Shown: positions 1 through 10,890 of the stretch, one piece after another
Layout: each line of letters opens with the position of its first letter
How positions within the stretch are numbered: position 1 is the first letter of the stretch
Assembly (NCBI GenBank): GCA_001953115.1
Contig: LSSL01003249.1
Coordinates: 1 to 16,091 of the forward strand
Length of the DNA: 16,091 nucleotides
Direction: 5' to 3'
DNA from: Smittium mucronatum
Taxonomy: Eukaryota > Kickxellomycota > Harpellomycetes > Harpellales > Legeriomycetaceae
The notes under the pieces: model-generated
What the model was told of the DNA's origin: nothing
The model's input: the letters and a program-made list of their open reading frames with translations, nothing else
The model's database searches: none
Position numbers and translations under genes: made by a program

Positions 1-2350
1 ATAGTGCAATTAATATTTGAGATATTTCGAAAAAAAAAAATATTAAATTAGTAAACATGCAATTGAAATAAAATTTAAATTTAACATAGATTTTCTTAAA
101 GGTTAAAAGAGATTTTCTTGAAAAAGGTAATATTTTATAAATAAAACAGTTTCTACACTTTAATTAGCAATAAAATTTGTTTTTAAAAATAATCTCTAAT
201 AAAAATAGAAATCGGTAAATTTTTTTGTAAATAGCTTACATCTATATGAAAATTAGACCCCTTCCCTCTCGTAAATCTTACTCTTTGTGTTTTTTTTAAA
301 GCTAATTTCGATCCCGTATAATTTTTTTTTAAAATATATTTGTTTTAATTAAGAAAAATAGATTTTTCTATCTATATATAAAATATCAACAAAATCATAT
401 TTTTTTAGAATTCTATCTAATAGATTAGATTAATGAAAAAAAGATTGATTATATACTATTTTGAATAAAATATCCATAAAAAAATTACTATAAAGATTTA
501 GAATATGTATTTTTTTATTTTCTTGAATAAAATAACAGGCTATTATAAAGAATTATATATCAACAGATAGATCTGGATATTTCTAAATTCCATCGAACGA
601 TATTTTTACCTTGTTTTAATAATTTTTAATTTAGTTATTATTAAATTATTAATAATATTAAGTTCAAAAAAATAAATATCATAGTTTTCCAAATTCTGAG
701 GCTTTATTTAAAAGTGATATAAAACATACCTTTATTCCAATACTGTTAATTTTCTTAATTGGTATAGATTTGTTATTATGAGCTTCATAGAATTTAAAAT
801 TCTATATTATATCAATATCTTGAACTATGTTGAAATAAAGTTTAAAATTGAATCGGGATAGCTTTACATAACATAATGAAACTCTTAAAATATAACAAAA
901 AACATTATTTTTTATTGTCTAATAGATATATTTTTTTCATAAAATGGTATATTAAAGTACATGGTTTCAAAACTTTTTTTTCGATATCATCTTGAAAATT
1001 TTTAAATGCAACTTAATTAAAATGTTTTATCTTTGATTTTGAAAGAGTTGTCAAGATATCTCTTAGGTGTTATTAACATAAAAAAAAAAAATATCGACTA
1101 GTTTTTAACCAAGAGAGAAGTTCTTAGCCTACCCTATTTTAGCAAAAATACTCAAAAAATATTTTTTACGAATAAAAGAAAAAATATTGAAGCATAAATT
1201 TTTTTTTTTCCATTTATTGGTTAATTTTTATAGAATTTTTTATAAATAGGATATTTTTATTGGCTTTGTATATGAAAAATTTGATTAAATAAATTTATAA
1301 CAGTAGCAAATAGATATCTTTGTTTTATCGTTATCAAGTTATGAAAAAATGTACAATAAAGCGATTTCTTGAAAAATAGGTTGAAATAAAGTTAGTTTGC
1401 ACAATAAAAAAATATCAGTAAAATAAAAAATAAAAAAGCAGTAAAGTTTAAAATTTACTCTTAATAATAAAATGTTTTTTGAAAAATTAATGAAAAAAAT
1501 TATTTTCTGATGGACATATTTTTGATATTATAACGAAAACCCTTTAAAAAGTTATAAAAAGTTAAAATTTTTACATATGAGTCTCATAGTTAATGAAAAA
1601 ATTTCACAATAAAAAATTGTTAAAATCATGATACAAATAATACCAATAGCCATAATTTATATATTATAATAAAAATCGCGACAAATTTTTTTTTGAAAAA
1701 GCCAACAATTTTATGTTTGTATCATGTTTTTATGATTATATAAATCTTTAAAGGTACTTTACTAAAAAATTAGGTAATATCTAGTTCCTATTAATAAAAA
1801 ATACTGAAGAATATTATTTGCAATAATGTGTAGTATTCATGCGTGATGCGTATTAAAAACGTCATTTATTGAAATTATTAATAAAATTATACGAAATTTG
1901 ACATACTTAGAATCATAATACCATTTAAGACTTTTAAAAACAAGGTTTATTCTATTAATAAATGGTTTTGATACTGAGTTGTTGGATTTAGAATAAAAAA
2001 GCTTAATGTGTCTAAGTTATTTTCTTGAATTAAAAAATAAAAAATATTGATTGTAAATATAAATATACCCGATTAAATCTATCCTTTCACAAATGATGCA
2101 CCAATAGATAATTTTCTTTCTATAATATTAAAAAGGTATCCAAAAAATCAATTTGAAACCCTTGTGATAAAGTGTTATAATATCCAAAAAGATAAAATCA
2201 TAAATATACACACCGAGAAATATAAATTTATTATTATTTTTTTCCGATTTTTTTTATTGATTATAAGTATTATATACATAATAAATTGAAAAATTATATT
2301 TTAAAATGGAAACAAGGTGGGCGTCATTATTTTTTAACTATTATTTAAAG
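1..2350. other. AT-rich gene-free stretch
   Basis: The region is dominated by A and T runs. All six frames are closed at short intervals, and I see no motif, RNA gene or repeat array. A short plus-strand open stretch near 2085-2260 has ordinary-looking amino acid content but no start, family or partner, so it is not called. Confidence 0.6.
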
Positions 2351-2677
2351 TTAATTTTCCACCAGGTTCTATGAATAACCATAATGTCTTGGTTGTAGTC
2401 CATAATCCTCTTTTTCTTGTGTATTTTAAGTCATTAATGATTTTTTCATTAGGTCTTTTTTCCACATATTTAATGTTCCTTCAGCCTGTATTATGTTTTT
2501 AGACAAAGCTGATTCGGGTTTTTCTCTAAAAATTTTCTAAGAGGCTAGGTCTTATAGTATTTCTACAATGGGAAATTTGGTCTTGATTTGTGATAATAAA
2601 TCATATATAACCTCAATAGTAACTCTATTGGATTTCTCAGATTCAATAGTTATTTTTTTTAAAGTAATTATAAGATT
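2351..2677 (-). pseudogene. Decayed protein-coding relic, family unknown
   Basis: One minus-strand frame of 109 codons holds only four internal stops before its terminal TAA, far fewer than AT-rich noncoding DNA would give. Its composition is protein-like, with charged and amphipathic stretches such as VTIEVIYDLLSQIKTKFP and SKNIIQAEGTLNMWKKDLM. There is no credible start codon and no intact reading frame. It lies directly downstream of repeat copy A when both are read on the minus strand, so it may be the interior of the element whose edge is that repeat; this is inference. The helical, charged character would suit a gag or ORF1 protein, but I recognise no specific family. Confidence 0.4.
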
Positions 2678-2750
2678 TCATAGTTTTTTAATTATTCTGC
2701 AAACAAAGTAGATATGTTAATGTTTTTTTTTCTTATTTAACATAACTCCG

Positions 2751-3365
2751 CTAAGAATGAAATACCTTGCTGTGGTTTAGGGGCTAAATAGTGTACTTTT
2801 CGAAGTACACTAGACCAAAATTTCACACAGCGTTGTATTATTCTTGGTTGGGAATGGTGGAGGCAGCGCACAGCTATTCGGAGGACAGCAACTCCTGAGG
2901 AGGACCATCTAGAAACAGGAGGGACCGGTATTTTAGCACAGCTGAGACATATTCTAGTGCAAAAGTCCAGCGCTCGACAATCAGACGGATCTCAGCGTCT
3001 AACAGCTATTTGTAGGAAAGCCATGTCGATCAATTCCAATTTTGGGTGGGAGCTTAATTTTATTAATCCTGTTAAAAGTAGGCTCTGACTAGGAGCTCAT
3101 TAGATTCAATGAACTGTTTTTCGTTGAAAAAGAGCTTAATTATTGACTTCACGTAACTTCAGTCATCCAGCCTACTCAAAACAATGCCAGGGGGGGTCTT
3201 TGGGTTGGTAGATTGAGCTATTTTCCCGTAGTTACGCAACAGGTAGTCTGGTAAAGGAGTATATTGTAGTTAGGATAATAGTATTTTCTGTACGTATTTT
3301 TCTTTTTTTTTTTAGTATATTTTTTTAATGAATTATCTTATAAAAAAAATTCCGTGATACAAAAA
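2751..3365 (-). repeat. GC-richer dispersed repeat, copy A
   Basis: This block of about 615 bp stands out by its higher GC content against AT-rich flanks. It matches copy B (11826-12453) in inverted orientation. Over about 270 aligned core bases I count roughly 31 mismatches and no gap, about 88% identity. Read on the minus strand, both copies begin sharply at a homopolymer followed by TGTATCACGG, whereas similarity fades gradually at the other end (near 2751). Several short frames are open on both strands, but stops shared by both copies interrupt all of them, so a conserved protein is not established. It could be an LTR, the 5' end of a retroelement or a structured SINE-like element. No flanking target duplication was seen. 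Confidence 0.8.
2791..2810. other. Perfect hairpin inside repeat copy A
   Basis: GTGTACTT, a TTCG loop and AAGTACAC form a perfect 8-bp stem. The equivalent site in copy B (12393-12412) keeps the hairpin with one G-T pair. Retention in two diverged copies suggests that the repeat RNA or DNA was structured here. Confidence 0.6.
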
Positions 3366-3384
3366 TTTTTTTTTTCATAATTTG

Positions 3385-3795
3385 CATTATTATGATTCTT
3401 TAATTGTATATTTATTCCATATTCTAATTTTTCGCCTGTTATTAATCAGTTATGGAATTATATGTATATTTGACTTGTTATTTTTATCTCTAGGTAGATT
3501 ATATGTATTTTCATCCAATATAATATCAGTTCATTGGTGCTTGATTTTTTATTCGATTTACAATTTGTTTAGCTTAATAGCATTTTTTAATATTTTTTGT
3601 CTATTAACCTCCTTATTGTTTTTTTATTATCTTTTTTTTTGTTTTATTTTTATTAGAGTATATAATTTCTGGTATTATAAGGTTTTGTGTGAAATTTTTG
3701 TTTAAAAACTTGTTTTTATTGATGTTTTTAACTGTAAAAATTATTTGTTTATTGTTTATGCTAATGGTGTATATCATTATGAGGGTGCGCAACAT
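3385..3795 (-). pseudogene. Possible Lys/Asn-rich coding relic
   Basis: A 60-codon minus-strand frame (3613-3795) begins with ATG. Continuing in a shifted frame down to about 3385 gives another long stretch with only a few stops, containing segments such as ILDENTYNLPRDKNNKSN. The protein would be rich in Lys, Asn and Ile. The opposite strand of such a sequence is automatically open and hydrophobic, so the 107-codon plus-strand frame at 3382-3705, which has no ATG, is probably its shadow. I recognise no family. Low-complexity AT-rich DNA can mimic this, so the call is weak. Confidence 0.25.
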
Positions 3796-4649
3796 TTTTC
3801 CGGATTTTTTGAACCAAATTCCATTTAAACATATGCAAATTTGCCCAATGGATATTTAACCAATGGAAACACCTCCCAATAACCATTTCATCAAATGAAG
3901 ACATCAAGCAATCAAAATTGGACAATTCTTTTTTTATTTTTTTAATCCACTTCGCGATAAAACAATATTTTCATAACATAATAAAATCTTTAAAAAAATA
4001 AATTTTAAATAATATCATGAGTTTAATAATAAAAAGAATCCATAAAAGATCTTGAAAGGCTGTTAAAAACACTCTAATATAGCTAATATGTTTATTTATT
4101 TAGATTTATTAATAGAAGACAAAAAATAGTTGTGTTTCTAACTCAAATCATTGGATCCTGAATACATACTTGTATGATTTAAGAAAGATATCATATTAAC
4201 ACAAATTATTGCTATATATTGAAATTTTCAAATTTTTTTGTATGAAATTTTCATTTGATAACTTTCCATTTTATCAATTGTATATTTGATCAAACTAATT
4301 GAGTCAAACGTCTTTGGGTGAAATGACGTATAACCGGTATGGGTTATCATTCCATATTAACTTTCATCCATTAATTAATTCTCATACATTAGTTATTCCA
4401 TTTTTATGCGGCAAATATATGCATGTTTGTAATATCTCTGTACATAAAGATTATTTAAGTTGCTTTTTTTCAGCAATTCTATATTTTCATAGGTCAGTAA
4501 AATATACATAATCATAGGCTATTTTTTAACAGAATATTTTGGTCTAAGGATACATAAACACATTTTCATTGGTTATTTTCATATCTATTTATTTACTCTA
4601 CACATTATTATTCACAAAGAGAAGATTTATAATTGAGGGAAATACTATA
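3796..4649. other. AT-rich gene-free stretch
   Basis: Nothing recognisable. A plus-strand open frame of 70 codons at 4299-4511 starts with TTG, has no upstream context and resembles nothing I know. The 3' end of the LINE to its right probably lies somewhere within this stretch, but no A-tail or target duplication could be fixed. Confidence 0.5.
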
Positions 4650-5870
4650 TCTCTGGCTAAAACCATGAGACTATTGCTGAACATGAATGTAAACATATTC
4701 AGCTGTTTTCCAGTAGTTTGAAATCAGTTTTTGGGAAAATCTGCGTCGAAACATAAGATTGAATTATTAAGGGATGATTATTATTATAAAGGATTTAATA
4801 CCGAGTAAAACTCATAAAAATATATTTCTAAACTTATTTGTGTTTTCTTGGTTTTAAAAACTGTATTTAATTCGGAAAAAATGAATAGAGAGATGATCAT
4901 CGAGTTACCGACAAAGAATAGAAATAAAATTACATTTTTCAGATCTTTAATTTTGAATATTCATTCAATACTTATGATATTTAGTAAATTTTCATAAATC
5001 CAACAGCAAGCTAGTATTAGGATTTTATTAGGTCCAATCTTTCATTTTGCTTATAAAAATATCATATATACATTTGGTTGTTTTTAAAAATGACTCCCAC
5101 TTTGTTGGAAATATATTGATATTTTTTACTTCTGAATCAACTACTAATAAAACAAGAGCTTTACTGCCTTTTAATATATATTCGGAAAAAATTGGAGGTT
5201 TTCTATTGAAAATTAGGCCCATAATTCTCTCTATTTTCCACATGCTCGAGATAGTATTTTAGGAATAGAGCTTTTAATTGTGCTTTTAATATATAGTAGA
5301 CCCAATATTCTGTTTTTTTATAATATTTTTATGTCTTAAGTTTTATTTGGGCTTTTTTATTGTTCCAAATAAATTTTTTTGAAATCTTTTTGACTTTAGC
5401 TATGAATTATTTATCAAATTTTATTAAGTGAGCGCTATGCCATAGATTTGAAAGCAAAAATGTGCCCGCCAACAAAATCTTTCCCTTTATGGAAGTTTTT
5501 CTGTTTTTCCAAATGACGTTTTTGCTAAAATTTTACTGGATAGGTTCTCTTTGTTATTGAACTGCATGCCAGTGGATTAAAATAAAATTCACAGATATTT
5601 TAATCTAAAATTAGATGATATGTATTTATTGTCTAGTCTATTATTATTTGGAGCTCCTAGTTTAATTAATATTGATTTTTTCTCGCTTATTTTAATGTAT
5701 GACGCTAATGATAGGATTTTTAGGGCCTCGTTTGCTAATCTTTCTTCATTTTTGTAATTAATCTCTATTAAATAATCATCTGCGTATTAATAATTTGAAA
5801 TTTTTTTTGGTCGTTGGAATGCTTTTAGTTCTCCTTTATATTAACACTAGAAGTGGTTCTATTATCATAT
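4650..5870 (-). pseudogene. LINE ORF2 relic: RT palm (YADD), thumb and C-terminus
   Basis: The minus strand reads NMIIEPLLVL just inside the insert boundary, then YADDYLIEI at 5775-5786 and outward. This is the catalytic box that holds two of the metal-binding aspartates. It continues with an intact stretch typical of LINE RTs (NEALKILSLASYIKISEKKS), then LKYL, with a stop where the family usually has the G of the YLGI motif. A thumb segment reads KKISKKFIWNNKKAQIKL near 5354-5395. The C-terminal region keeps a 71-codon open frame (5028-5243), and near 4677-4712 there is a weak KTAEYVYIHV segment that could be the remnant of the usual ET-x-EH-x-C finger. Several frameshifts and stops are present. 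The plus-strand frame at 5047-5262 is a shadow of this coding sequence. Confidence 0.85.
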
Positions 5871-5911
5871 TAGAGATTTTATCTTTATTGTTTACCTGTA
5901 AAGATAATACC
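5871..5911 (+). repeat. Left terminal inverted repeat
   Basis: The first 13 bases match the right end perfectly when reversed and complemented, and 34 of 41 match overall. The left boundary coincides with the point where LINE reverse transcriptase coding stops. Confidence 0.75.
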
Positions 5912-7417
5912 ACTCGATTTAAATAAACGTGTCCCCGAATATCTTAATAACCCTTTCAAAAATTTTTTTGATCGAGTTATTTTTTAATGTTAGACTAATA
6001 AGCTAATGTATTATTCTAAAATAGAAACATCTAATATTATCAAATTTATTGGTCTGATAATTTTATTAAAATTAGAAAAACCTAATACGCTCATTAAAAA
6101 AAAAATTAAGAAAAGTTATTTCGAAAAAACTTGATCAATTTCTTAATAGTTAGGTACATATTTAAATTACTCAGATTAATCTAAATTCCAATCTGATTTA
6201 TTTAAAATTAAATGCATTTAGAATTATATCCAATCAAATTGAGGATAAATAGCTTCATTTTTTCAAATAAATCATCTTTGGGCGTAATTTCTTGCCTTAT
6301 TCTTGTATGTGTATATTAGCTACCTCAATTGGTAATAAGCATTTATTTAACCAATAATATGAAATAATTGCTGGTTTAATGACAGAGTTGACAGTAAAAT
6401 GAAAGTTATTTATGTTCAGCCAGTCCTGAAAGAGTTAAATTAACTTTGAAGTAGGCATAGCTGTTAAATTTTATATTCTAAATACTATTCGTTATTTTAT
6501 CGAAAAAACAATCAATTCAAATATACAATTGAATTTTCATATTTTATAGATGTACGATTCGGCTTTTGCCTTATATTCTCTTAAATATCATGAGTAAAAT
6601 AATTGATTATTTGATCTATTTCTGGATCCCTAAATTCAGGGCTAACTTTTATAGATACTATTTATCATCATTTTTGTATTAAATATATAAGCACCTGTCT
6701 TGTATCTATTACTTTTTATATAGCATCACAGTTTCGTGATATTAAATTTTTTTAAAATAAAACCAAAAATAACACTTTTTTAAGAGATTCATTTTGAAAA
6801 AATTAATTGATGTTTTAAGCTTTAGATAATGAGTTCAAATTCAAAATCTCAGGAAACTAAGCTAACTATAGAGACTGGTTTAATGGGATATTTTTATAAA
6901 ACGAAAATTGTGAAACATTTTCTATCTGACTGTAAAGTATTAAAAATTCTTACATATTTAATACTAAACTATTGGAATTTTCCGTTTAATTTCCAATTAA
7001 AGTTTAGTGATGCTAGAATGTATAATAAATTGCAAAAAACTCGCTAATTTCCATTTTTTACAGTTAAATAAATATTAATTATCAAATTGGGCTCAAACTT
7101 TAATCCCTTAATCATCTAAATAAACCAATCTCGTTATTATACTTTTATTAAATAATTGAAAGAGCTATTAATTAATAAAAACTCAATTTAAATAATCCAT
7201 CAAGCATTAACCAACTTTCAAGCTATCAATTAATTCCACGAGTTGTTACTTAATAGGAATTATGTTTGTTAATAACCGATTAATTCCTAAATAAGTAATT
7301 CGTCTTTTAAACACATCACAATTAATTCGAAAAAAATGACTAATAAAGAACAAGAGGTACATGTTAAATGAGTATATTGTTTTTTAATATAATCAAGGTA
7401 TGCATTTTTTAATTGAG

Positions 7418-7458
7418 GGTTTTATCATTATAAGTACACAATTACGATAAAATCTCTA
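7418..7458 (-). repeat. Right terminal inverted repeat
   Basis: This is the inverted partner of 5871-5911. It abuts the interrupted RT reading frame that resumes to its right on the minus strand. Confidence 0.75.
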
Positions 7459-8160
7459 TTGTATAATATTAGGGATAAAGGATATCCTTTTAAGTCCATA
7501 TTTTATCGAAATTGTCTCAGTTATTTCGTCATTAATTATGATTGCGTTCCTTGAATAGATATAAAAGGATTTTATCTTTTTTAAGGATACTTTGGTAAAT
7601 CCGAGATTTTCTAAGCATTTAAATAGATACAGCCAATCAAATATATCATTTTTTCTTTGTCGTTCAAGCATTATTAGATATCCATTGGTCATTCTTGGAG
7701 TTTTTTCTACTGTTTTCGATATGGAAAATATTTTCTAGGACGTTATAAAATATACTCCTTTTTTTTAATAAAACCTAACTGTTTCTCATTTATTATTTGT
7801 CCAATGAAATTTATTTGTTCTATATATTATTATTTTGATTTAAATCTTTTTGTCTTAATTAGATAGGATAATTTGCCTGTAGTTTTAAAGATTTTTAGGA
7901 TTACCTTTTTTGATATTAAAAAAATCAAGGAACAGCAATTGATATAACTCAATTTTTTCATTTCAAGTGTAATATCAGAAATTTTCTTTAAAATTTTGGC
8001 TACTATTATATTAAAATTTTTTTTAGATCTCGGAGATTAGTTCGTTTGGTCCCGGGTATTTGTTATCTGGAGATTCAAAAATTTACTTTAATATTTCATT
8101 GCTATCGATTTCTTTTTCTAGTTTTATTGTCTCTAGGATTTTGATTCTTTTTTTAAGTTT
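7459..8160 (-). pseudogene. LINE ORF2 relic: RT fingers and palm, N-terminal half
   Basis: Family landmarks appear in order on the minus strand. They are a helical lead (KLKKRIKILETIKLEKEID), the PGPN motif at 8044-8055 (usual family form KAPGPDG) and KKGNPKNL-x-NYRQIIL near 7863-7915 (usual form KGDPxxxxNYRPISL). Then come NEKQLGFI near 7770-7790 (usual form QxGF) and a 78-codon open frame at 7456-7692. That frame contains DWLYLFKCLENLGF and INDEITETISIKYGLKR, matching the yLfkvLekfGF and ING-x-GVRQG regions. The first catalytic aspartate region (LDFEKAFD in the family) reads LERQRKNDIFD, so the active site is damaged. Several stops and frameshifts confirm a pseudogene. Confidence 0.85.
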
Positions 8161-8720
8161 TGGGGTAGAAAAGTTTGAATATTACTACACGTCTCCTCAT
8201 TTGTGAACAATCTTTTTTAAAACTATGGCAAATGACTTTGATTTTAATTTTGTATGATTTTATTTCCCCTTTTTCAACCAATAGCTGATCAATGCCTTTT
8301 CTCTTTTCTCTTGATTTGAAAATAATAAAGAAAAATCTATTTGATCTCTCACTTTTCTCTGAACATTTGGAGCGGGATCGTTTATTTAGTACATCCAATA
8401 TTTTGTAATTAATCACTATTATTTCATTTTAATTTAATTTTATCTCAGTATTGTATAATACAATGGTATTATAGTTAAGTTTTTGTTCTTTATTTATTTT
8501 TTTCCTCCATTGAATCGATCCTGTTATTTTTGGATTGAATTTTGCCAGCCCTTATATAATTTTTTTTGGTTAATCCCTTATTTGCTTCCATTTGCTTAGA
8601 GAATCGAATTTTCGATTTATGATTACAGTGATTTTATTGGTTATTTTTTTGTTCTTTAAAAAAATTGAATTTAGTTTCCAGATATTTGTGTTATTGGCGT
8701 TTTTATTCTGCCAATTAGGT
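8161..8720 (-). pseudogene. LINE ORF2 relic: linker between endonuclease and RT
   Basis: The segment at about 8650-8683 reads IWKLNSIFLKN, the well-known WKLN-x-sLL motif between the endonuclease and RT of many LINEs. It is followed by an amphipathic helical stretch with FDSLSKWKQIRD, matching the usual W-x2-K-x2-IR pattern. An 87-codon open frame (8153-8416) of basic composition follows and leads into the RT. These segments are joined across frameshifts and stops. Confidence 0.75.
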
Positions 8721-9480
8721 ATTTTTAAAGTGGTATATTTATGACCTGAAAATTAAGAATATTCAATTTCTGTAATTGAGTATCTATTGATGAAGCTCGT
8801 CTCCAATAAAATTTGAACAATTCTCTATTTTTATCTACCAGAATATTCCTCTCAATTAATAGATATTCTCTCCATTTTTTAACTCCTACTTAAATTTTTT
8901 AGATTGAAAATATCCATCAACTTTTTTATTTTTCTCCATGGTAGTTTTTAGTAACTTTTAGGTGGTATCTGTCTTGTACTTCATTTTATACCATGATCAT
9001 ATTTACCATTATAACAATCTCTTCATCTTTTTTATAACTGGATAAACAATTTTCATTAAAGAGCTCCAGTAATCATCTTCCATTTTGCTTCTAATTGGGT
9101 AATACGAATTAAATATTTTCATATTTTTTAATATTTAGGGATTCAATTATTTTTTTGTTTAACAATCCTTCAAAAAATATTTAACTATGTGTGATGTTGC
9201 TGTATTAGTTATTAATAAATGTTGCAATATATCTCGACCATGATTTTTCCATTTCCAATGGCAATAAAAGAAAATAATTCAGCATATTTAATATTAATTT
9301 CTTGTAAAAAGATTATGTCAAATTTTTAGATTTTTTTTAAATAGGAGAATAGTCTCTCTTTTTTAGCATTTTCGTTAAATTTCTTTATTTTCGTCTCTTT
9401 TTTTATGTTCATTATTAAGAAAATTTAGTGGCTGATTTTAGAGGTCGGTTAAAATTATTTATCTATCGCTATATACGTAT
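8720..9480 (-). pseudogene. LINE ORF2 relic: APE-type endonuclease
   Basis: At 9299-9319 the minus strand reads DIIFLQE, preceded by ERLFSYLKKI. This is the metal-binding glutamate motif (DIxxLQET) of APE-like endonucleases that nick target DNA for reverse transcription. Further on, a shifted frame gives NSYYPIRSKMEDDYWSSL, matching the VYxPxxxxxRxxFWxxL segment, and then EEIVIMVNMIM in place of the usual iimGDFN, so the catalytic D and N are lost. KLMDIFNLKNL matches the L-x-Dxf-x-L helix. The C-terminal SDH-type motif was not found. At least three frameshifts occur. The plus-strand frame at 9487-9678 is a shadow of the adjacent N-terminal lead. Confidence 0.8.
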
Positions 9481-10007
9481 CATTTTTTGTTACTAGATTT
9501 TTTTTCTGCTATTGAAATTTGCATTTTATATTATATAAGATCATTTTTAGGTTCTGGGATCCTTTTACCACCTCTGTATCATTTTCAATTCTTTCTTTGT
9601 CTTTATGATTTATTATATCATTCTCATTTAAGGTTAAACTATTTTAGAATAATTTCAGGGATTTGGATACTTTTCTGACCTTAGTTATGGTTTATGGTAG
9701 CTCTAGTTATATTAACGAAGTTTTTAACTGAGGTATTTATGCGTTTATTATTATTTTAATTTGTACACTTTTTGTACTTCTCCCTGGGTCTCCTAATACC
9801 ACTAAATTTTTTGAATTAAGGAAGCAGTTTTTGAGTCGAACCTAGATAAAAAATTTCAGCTAGGTATATTGTCTTCTGTAATATTTTCTGAAAACAAATT
9901 TAGCAAGTTTTTTATTTATTTCTATTTTTTTAACTGTTGTTTTTTTTTAAATCTTATTTAGTGGTAGAAGTTATATTATCAGCGATACATTCTCAATACA
10001 TAGTGCA
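9481..10007 (-). pseudogene. Poorly preserved lead into LINE ORF2
   Basis: Minus-strand frames contain hydrophilic, protein-like pieces such as NLLNLFSENITEDNIPS and DKERIENDTEVVKGSQNLKM, broken by stops and shifts. It sits between the ORF1-like relic and the endonuclease and may be the N-terminal extension of ORF2 or an inter-ORF spacer. No domain was recognised. Confidence 0.4.
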
Positions 10008-10890
10008 TCAGTTAATTATCATCTGAAGATTTTTATGATTATTTGAGTTTTCTATCTTTTGGTTATCTGGTTGAATATATATAATTGTATATATATATTG
10101 ATTTTTTGGTTTGTTTTTCTTTGTCTTATTTTTCGATTTTTTCCTGTTTTGTTTTGAATTTAATGTATTGATATTTCTGGCGATTCTCCTTTTCGAAATA
10201 AGTGCATATAAGGTGTTATCCTTTATATAGTAATAATACTTGAAAATCAAGCATATTAAATTAATTGGGGGGTTTTTCCATATTTTTTGTTTTCAATAAT
10301 ATTTTTATACTTTTTGAGAGAAAGGAACCAACTTTTTTGTCTTTAAGTGCTACTATGCCAACGATTTCTTCGATTTTGGATAACCCTTGGTATATTTTTT
10401 AGAAATATCCCACATAATTAATCCAATATATAATGGGGTTTCTATATATTTATATTACTCAGAGTCCTCACTGGTTTTTAAGAGTTTGATTTTTTCTTTA
10501 TCATATATTTTTTCAATATTTTTTGCTTATATTGCGTCTCCCTCACTTTTAAATTCGTGAAATAGAATTTTTCTTTGTGCTTCAACCTCCAAACACGTTT
10601 GTATATCTCCTAGCTATATTAAGGTGTTTTCATCTAGATCATCAATATCTGACCCAATTTTTTTAAATATATAGTCTAGTTTGAAAGATGTTCATCCAAG
10701 ACAGGTTATTTTTATTGGGAGTTGATCTGTTCCCGTTTCCATCTTCAATATAGACTTTAATTTTGGAGTTATAATCCCTTTTTTTTATGGTTTTACTTTG
10801 ATTTTGCTTTTGATTTGATTGGTCCGTTTTTTATTCTTCGAAAAAGAAGATAGAGGCCCAAAATTGATTTTTTTAAATAATTTTTTTAAT
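10008..10890 (-). pseudogene. LINE ORF1-like relic
   Basis: From about 10890 to 10261 one minus-strand frame reads through about 210 codons with only seven internal stops before a terminal TAA. It gives hydrophilic sequence such as DYIFKKIGSDIDDLDENTL and LGDIQTCLEVEAQRKILFHE. A 80-codon open frame (10008-10250) with a basic, Lys/Asn-rich stretch follows in another frame. The position immediately upstream of ORF2 and the charged, basic character fit an ORF1 nucleic-acid-binding protein. No CCHC knuckle or RRM was recognised, so the assignment rests on position and composition. Confidence 0.5.

Larger units (their letters stand above)
5871..7458. mobile_element. TIR element (MITE-like DNA transposon) inserted in the LINE
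   Basis: The 1588-bp segment starts TAGAGATTTTATC and ends with its exact reverse complement, GATAAAATCTCTA. The inverted repeats continue to 41 bp with 34 matches, and weaker similarity reaches about 90 bp. The outermost TA on each side fits a TA target duplication, as made by Tc1/mariner-type elements. LINE RT coding sequence lies on both sides, and joining the sides across one TA restores the family order (the SP-x-LYN region running into IIEPLL), with only one leftover single-base frameshift. No transposase was recognised inside; one frame of 72 codons (6829-7047, plus) has no known relatives by eye. It is either non-autonomous or too decayed to read. Confidence 0.75.
4650..10890 (-). mobile_element. 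Decayed LINE (non-LTR retrotransposon, APE type)
   Basis: Read on the minus strand, the domains come in the canonical LINE order. These are an ORF1-like region (10890-10008), an APE endonuclease (about 9480-8720), a linker with WKLN, reverse transcriptase (8160-7459, resuming at 5870-5640) and a C-terminal domain (to about 4650). Stops and frameshifts occur in every part, so it is dead. Once the 1.59-kb insert at 5871-7458 is discounted, its length is about 4.65 kb, normal for a complete element. The WKLN linker and FIW-type thumb recall L1/Tad/CR1-like clades; I cannot settle the clade by eye. Exact 5' and 3' ends and target duplications were not found. Confidence 0.85.

Noticed and set aside
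2792..3361. Repeat copy A as a classic LTR (TGT...ACA ends)
   Set aside because: The minus strand does read TGTATCACGG to AAGTACA, but similarity between copies continues past the ACA. No 5-bp duplication or TGG primer site was found. It is kept as one possibility only.
3382..3705. Hydrophobic 107-codon plus-strand frame resembling a multi-span membrane protein
   Set aside because: It starts with TTG and has no ATG. Its Phe/Leu/Ile richness is the automatic complement of a Lys/Asn-rich minus-strand relic and of T-rich DNA.
4299..4511. 70-codon plus-strand frame
   Set aside because: It has a TTG start, no recognised motif, no supporting context, and a length within chance for this DNA.
5047..5262. 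71-codon plus-strand frame
   Set aside because: It is the antisense of the LINE C-terminal domain, which is readable on the minus strand.
10261..10890. In-frame TAA/TAG in the ORF1-like relic as evidence for a reassigned stop code
   Set aside because: The neighbouring RT region has stops where Lys or Gly is expected, plus frameshifts, so ordinary decay explains it. The live gene at 14575 uses no internal stops.
4650..10890. RIP-like C-to-T mutation as the cause of decay
   Set aside because: Many changes are transversions or indels (for example Gly GGA to TGA). Identical tandem units also persist nearby, which RIP would attack.
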